Below the pieces are notes generated by a model. It worked only from the letters and a program-made list of their open reading frames with translations. It had not been told where the DNA came from and did no database searches. DNA of 64,000 nt from Mimachlamys varia (Eukaryota; Mollusca; Bivalvia; Pectinida; Pectinidae), in the NCBI GenBank assembly GCA_947623455.1, contig OX392527.1, forward strand, positions 30,744,201 to 30,808,200. Reading direction: 5' to 3'. Shown here piece by piece: positions 61,531-64,000 of the stretch (positions are counted from its first letter, which is position 1; the number at the start of each line of letters is the position of its first letter). Position numbers and translations under genes: made by a program.

Positions 61531-62789
61531 TCGGATTCCATGATTGATATTTGTGGTTTTCTAACTTTTATGTCCCTGTTAATCTAAGTTTGTGGCAAAT
61601 TTGGAACTGGTGAGTACTAGAACACGGAGTAGGTAGTGTCTGTCACGTGACATCATCTGACACTACAGGGCTCCTCCGACCGGGCATGTCCGCTCGCTCA
61701 TAAACACGAGGAAAACGTGCTGATCATTCCCGGACGGGACGTAATACTCAGTTTTACAATCCTTACTTAATTACGTAGTCACGTGACAAAAGACGTTTAA
61801 CACCCGAAGAAAGAGGTAAAGAAGCAGTCTTTTCTTGAATAATCAGTCCGGAAAATAACGTGCAGTTTTAATTGGCTTTTAATGCTACTTTTGATTAGGA
61901 TCTTCCGGAGTGGTATCACCGGACTTTGACCAGTGTGTAACCAGTAGGTGATTACTTGTCAATAATTAATGCTTGTTTTCTATTCCTCAATCTCATGTTT
62001 TGGCTGTATTGTTGGGGTTCATGAATACATAATAGTCGTTGTGTGACTGTACTGCAGCTCTGGTATTTACCTGGCAGGTAGCGAGCCAGGTACAATTTGT
62101 ACATCCCCGAACATGCAACGGTGTCTTTCATAGTTTTCTCTCCATTCTGTTCATTATAGAAGTAAGTGTGTGGTAATGTTTATTTTTATTTTACGATATA
62201 TATAGATATTACTGAGCTTGTTTATCTTCATCAATCCACCATTAGATGTAGGTGTGTGTTTTAATGTCGTCACAACTGTCTGAACGGCTACAAATCTTCA
62301 AGTACCTGGTCCATCTTAACATCTATACATATAAAATAAATGTCTTCTCTCTAACAATAACAACACCTGGTTGAGGAGTGTAAGTTACTGATGAGACGTC
62401 CTGGACGATCGTATACTAGGGTACGTACACTTTACCAAAAGGACCTGAGAATTTGTTACAGCTAGCTTTGGACCCAAACTAATGTGTTTGGGGTGATTTT
62501 ACACTAAAAGGGTGTTAAGATTAATTTTCTATAAAAATACCCCGTCAATTATCATAAAGCCTTTATAACCCTTGAGGGGGATATTTTTATCATTAAAACT
62601 CCATGACTATTGAGGTGGCATTTCTATCAAAAATTGATCTTACCCCCTCCCCTCAAAAAGTGTAAAATTACTCAAAAAACACTTTTGTTTAGGTACAACA
62701 CTAGTGATAACAAATTATCAGGTCACTGTGTTCTCTACCTAGGACAGCATAGTTTCTACAGCACTTAAGCAAGTGCGACATTTTGTTCT
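61531..62789. other. Unique sequence
   Basis: No gene recognised. Two TCACGTGA palindromes occur at about 61643 and 61781. TGACATCATCTGA at 61648-61660 matches part of the 58-bp array unit at 54963-56291. Confidence 0.5.
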
Positions 62790-62843
62790 GTAGGTACAAT
62801 GTAGGTACACTGTAGGTACATTATATAGGTACATTATAGGTAT
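62790..62843. repeat. 11-bp short tandem repeat
   Basis: Three to five units of GTAGGTACAAT, GTAGGTACACT, GTAGGTACATT, then shorter forms. Confidence 0.8.
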
Positions 62844-62973
62844 ACGTATTATGTTGATTAATTGCTATGTATGTTTTGATACGATACACGGTTGCTAGAT
62901 CTAAGTTTCAAAAATCATGAAATATTCAACTGCAGCTTTGGTACCTTGTTTTGAGCAGAAAACAATACTGATA

Positions 62974-63255
62974 CAGTGCATTCTTCTTTACATCATGTTG
63001 CATTTGTCAGACAAAAACATGATATTAACAGGAATCATTTTTTGGTCTATTTTTTTTATTTTCTATGCAATATTTTGTACAATTTGTATATCATTTTCTG
63101 GATATTTTTTATGTGATTGGTTAAAAAAACATGATATTAAGATGAATTAATCTCAAAATACATGGTATTTATAGAGGGAAATATGGTGCTTTGGGAAAAC
63201 ATGATATAAAGCGGAATGTGATATTAGCAGGAGTGATATCAAGAGGAATCAACTG
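62974..63255. mobile_element. 282-bp TA-flanked MITE, pogo/Tigger-like
   Basis: The left end CAGTGCATTCTTCTTTACAT and the complement of the right end, CAGTTGATTCCTCTTGATAT, agree at 17 of the first 22 positions. Both are flanked by TA (62972-62973 and 63256-63257). Repeated CATGATAT..A motifs occur inside near both ends. CAGT termini with TA duplication are usual for Tc1/mariner-pogo (Tigger) elements. A 77-codon frame overlapping it (62917-63150) is hydrophobic low-complexity sequence and not called. Confidence 0.6.
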
Positions 63256-63351
63256 TACTGATAAACATCAGTTGAAGATATCCCATTTGTGTAGGTCATC
63301 TAATAATGAACTGCTTCATTGAGATTTATACCCAATAAACCTCAACAGTAC

Positions 63352-63669
63352 ATGATTCAATCCTTAAATGCCACAATATCAAGGTTGGCTCTTCTCTGTA
63401 TTTTCTGTACGCTGTGTACATTATCAGTGCCTACAATACCCCACCTCTACCAGACCAAACTCGGTCATATCTGTTCGAGTATGCCACTGAAAATGGCGAA
63501 GACGCTAAAATACGACGAATTTGTTTCCTACGACACCCTGACAATACCAAAGTTTGAATTAAAAACGTACATGTATTTTGTTGGTATATTAACATCATTT
63601 AGTCAACTCAATTCATATATGGCCAATGTACGTGGCAATTTCATGTTTGTTCGAAAACATAGAAATTAA
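63352..63669 (+). CDS. Open reading frame, 105 codons, unknown
   Basis: The frame runs from ATG 63352 to TAA 63667-63669. It begins MIQSLNATISRLALLCIFCT, a hydrophobic start that could act as a signal or anchor segment, and later contains MAKTLKYDEFVSYDTLTIPK, which has natural composition. It is the best ATG-initiated frame outside repeats in the last 2.5 kb. I recognise no family, and there is no splice or promoter evidence. Chance is a fair alternative. Confidence 0.25.
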   Translation: MIQSLNATISRLALLCIFCTLCTLSVPTIPHLYQTKLGHICSSMPLKMAKTLKYDEFVSYDTLTIPKFELKTYMYFVGILTSFSQLNSYMANVRGNFMFVRKHRN

Positions 63670-64000
63670 AGGTTGCTATGCATACCAGGTACTACATTGT
63701 AGTTACATGTCGTTGACACATCTCGTACCCTCCTTACATGTATTTTGTAGCGTCGAGGACTATTATAACATGGGCGACATTACCTGGTAAATGCCGTAGA
63801 TACGTATATTGATTTGTTGGACTAGGTCTGATGGTTTTTGAGACTGTGGTCTGGGGTCATCTTGAGTTTCGGCGAGTGAACGAGTCGTCACATTGTAACG
63901 TATCTTGTTGTCATTTTCAAAACATTAATTTTATATGAATAAACATAACGTATCACCAACATTTTAAAAACATGCTTTATGTACGACAGTGGAATTGTAT
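63670..64000. other. Unique sequence to window end
   Basis: No feature seen. Confidence 0.5.

Noticed and set aside
62917..63150. 77-codon frame that looks like a membrane protein
   Set aside because: It overlaps the TA-flanked MITE, and its hydrophobicity comes from T-rich DNA.
1..64000. tRNA or rRNA genes
   Set aside because: GGTTCGA-like words (for example near 33915 and 44430) lack the paired arms and A box of a tRNA; no rRNA sequence was recognised.

Overview
This is eukaryotic, non-coding, satellite-dominated DNA. No operons, rRNA or tRNA genes, complete protein-coding genes or CRISPR arrays are visible. About 60% of the window (roughly 38-39 kb) is tandem repeat. I count fifteen separate arrays with unit lengths of 18, 20, 23, 25, 27, 28, 32, 34, 36, 38, 50 (two unrelated arrays), 48/51 and 58 (two unrelated arrays) bp. 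The rest is AT-rich unique sequence carrying short transposon relics. A tail resembling mollusc SINE/LINE ends, small TIR elements and LINE 3' ends suggest a marine invertebrate, most likely a bivalve mollusc. That assignment is inference and no gene in the window proves it.

Layout. 1-8720: 38-bp satellite. 8721-13007: unique DNA with an 18-bp repeat and two fragments of a decayed non-LTR retrotransposon in opposite orientations. 13008-14113: 34-bp array. 15273-23622: 50-bp array with a 1168-bp higher-order repeat. 24138-25400: 48/51-bp array. 25600-27758: 58-bp array split by a 0.9-kb composite insertion containing a double-hairpin foldback element. 27978-29216: a TTAA-flanked MITE, a dispersed repeat and a 40-bp-stem palindrome. 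30784-31575: 27-bp (9-codon) array. 31827-32312: possible decayed coding frame. 33355-33713 and 34800-35063: two retroposon insertions with clear target-site duplications. 36230-37830: 23-bp array. 39232-40088: 32-bp array. 40612-41400: possible decayed coding region on the minus strand. 41695-42228: longest copy of the dispersed repeat. 44055-44270: 36-bp array. 44466-45042: 25-bp array, directly followed by a 9.4-kb 50-bp array (45043-54470). 54963-56291: 58-bp array. 57650-59771: 20-bp array lying between two exon-like islands. 60319-61530: 28-bp array. 62974-63255: TA-flanked pogo/Tigger-like MITE.

No genes can be shown to work together. The coherent story is repeat dynamics: arrays with homogenised cores and decayed edges, segmental duplication inside arrays, transposons landing in arrays, and one exact 12-mer shared in opposite orientation by two otherwise unrelated arrays 36 kb apart. 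Coding candidates (31827-32312, 40612-41400, 57098-57278, 59772-59980, 63352-63669) are all low confidence and of unknown function.
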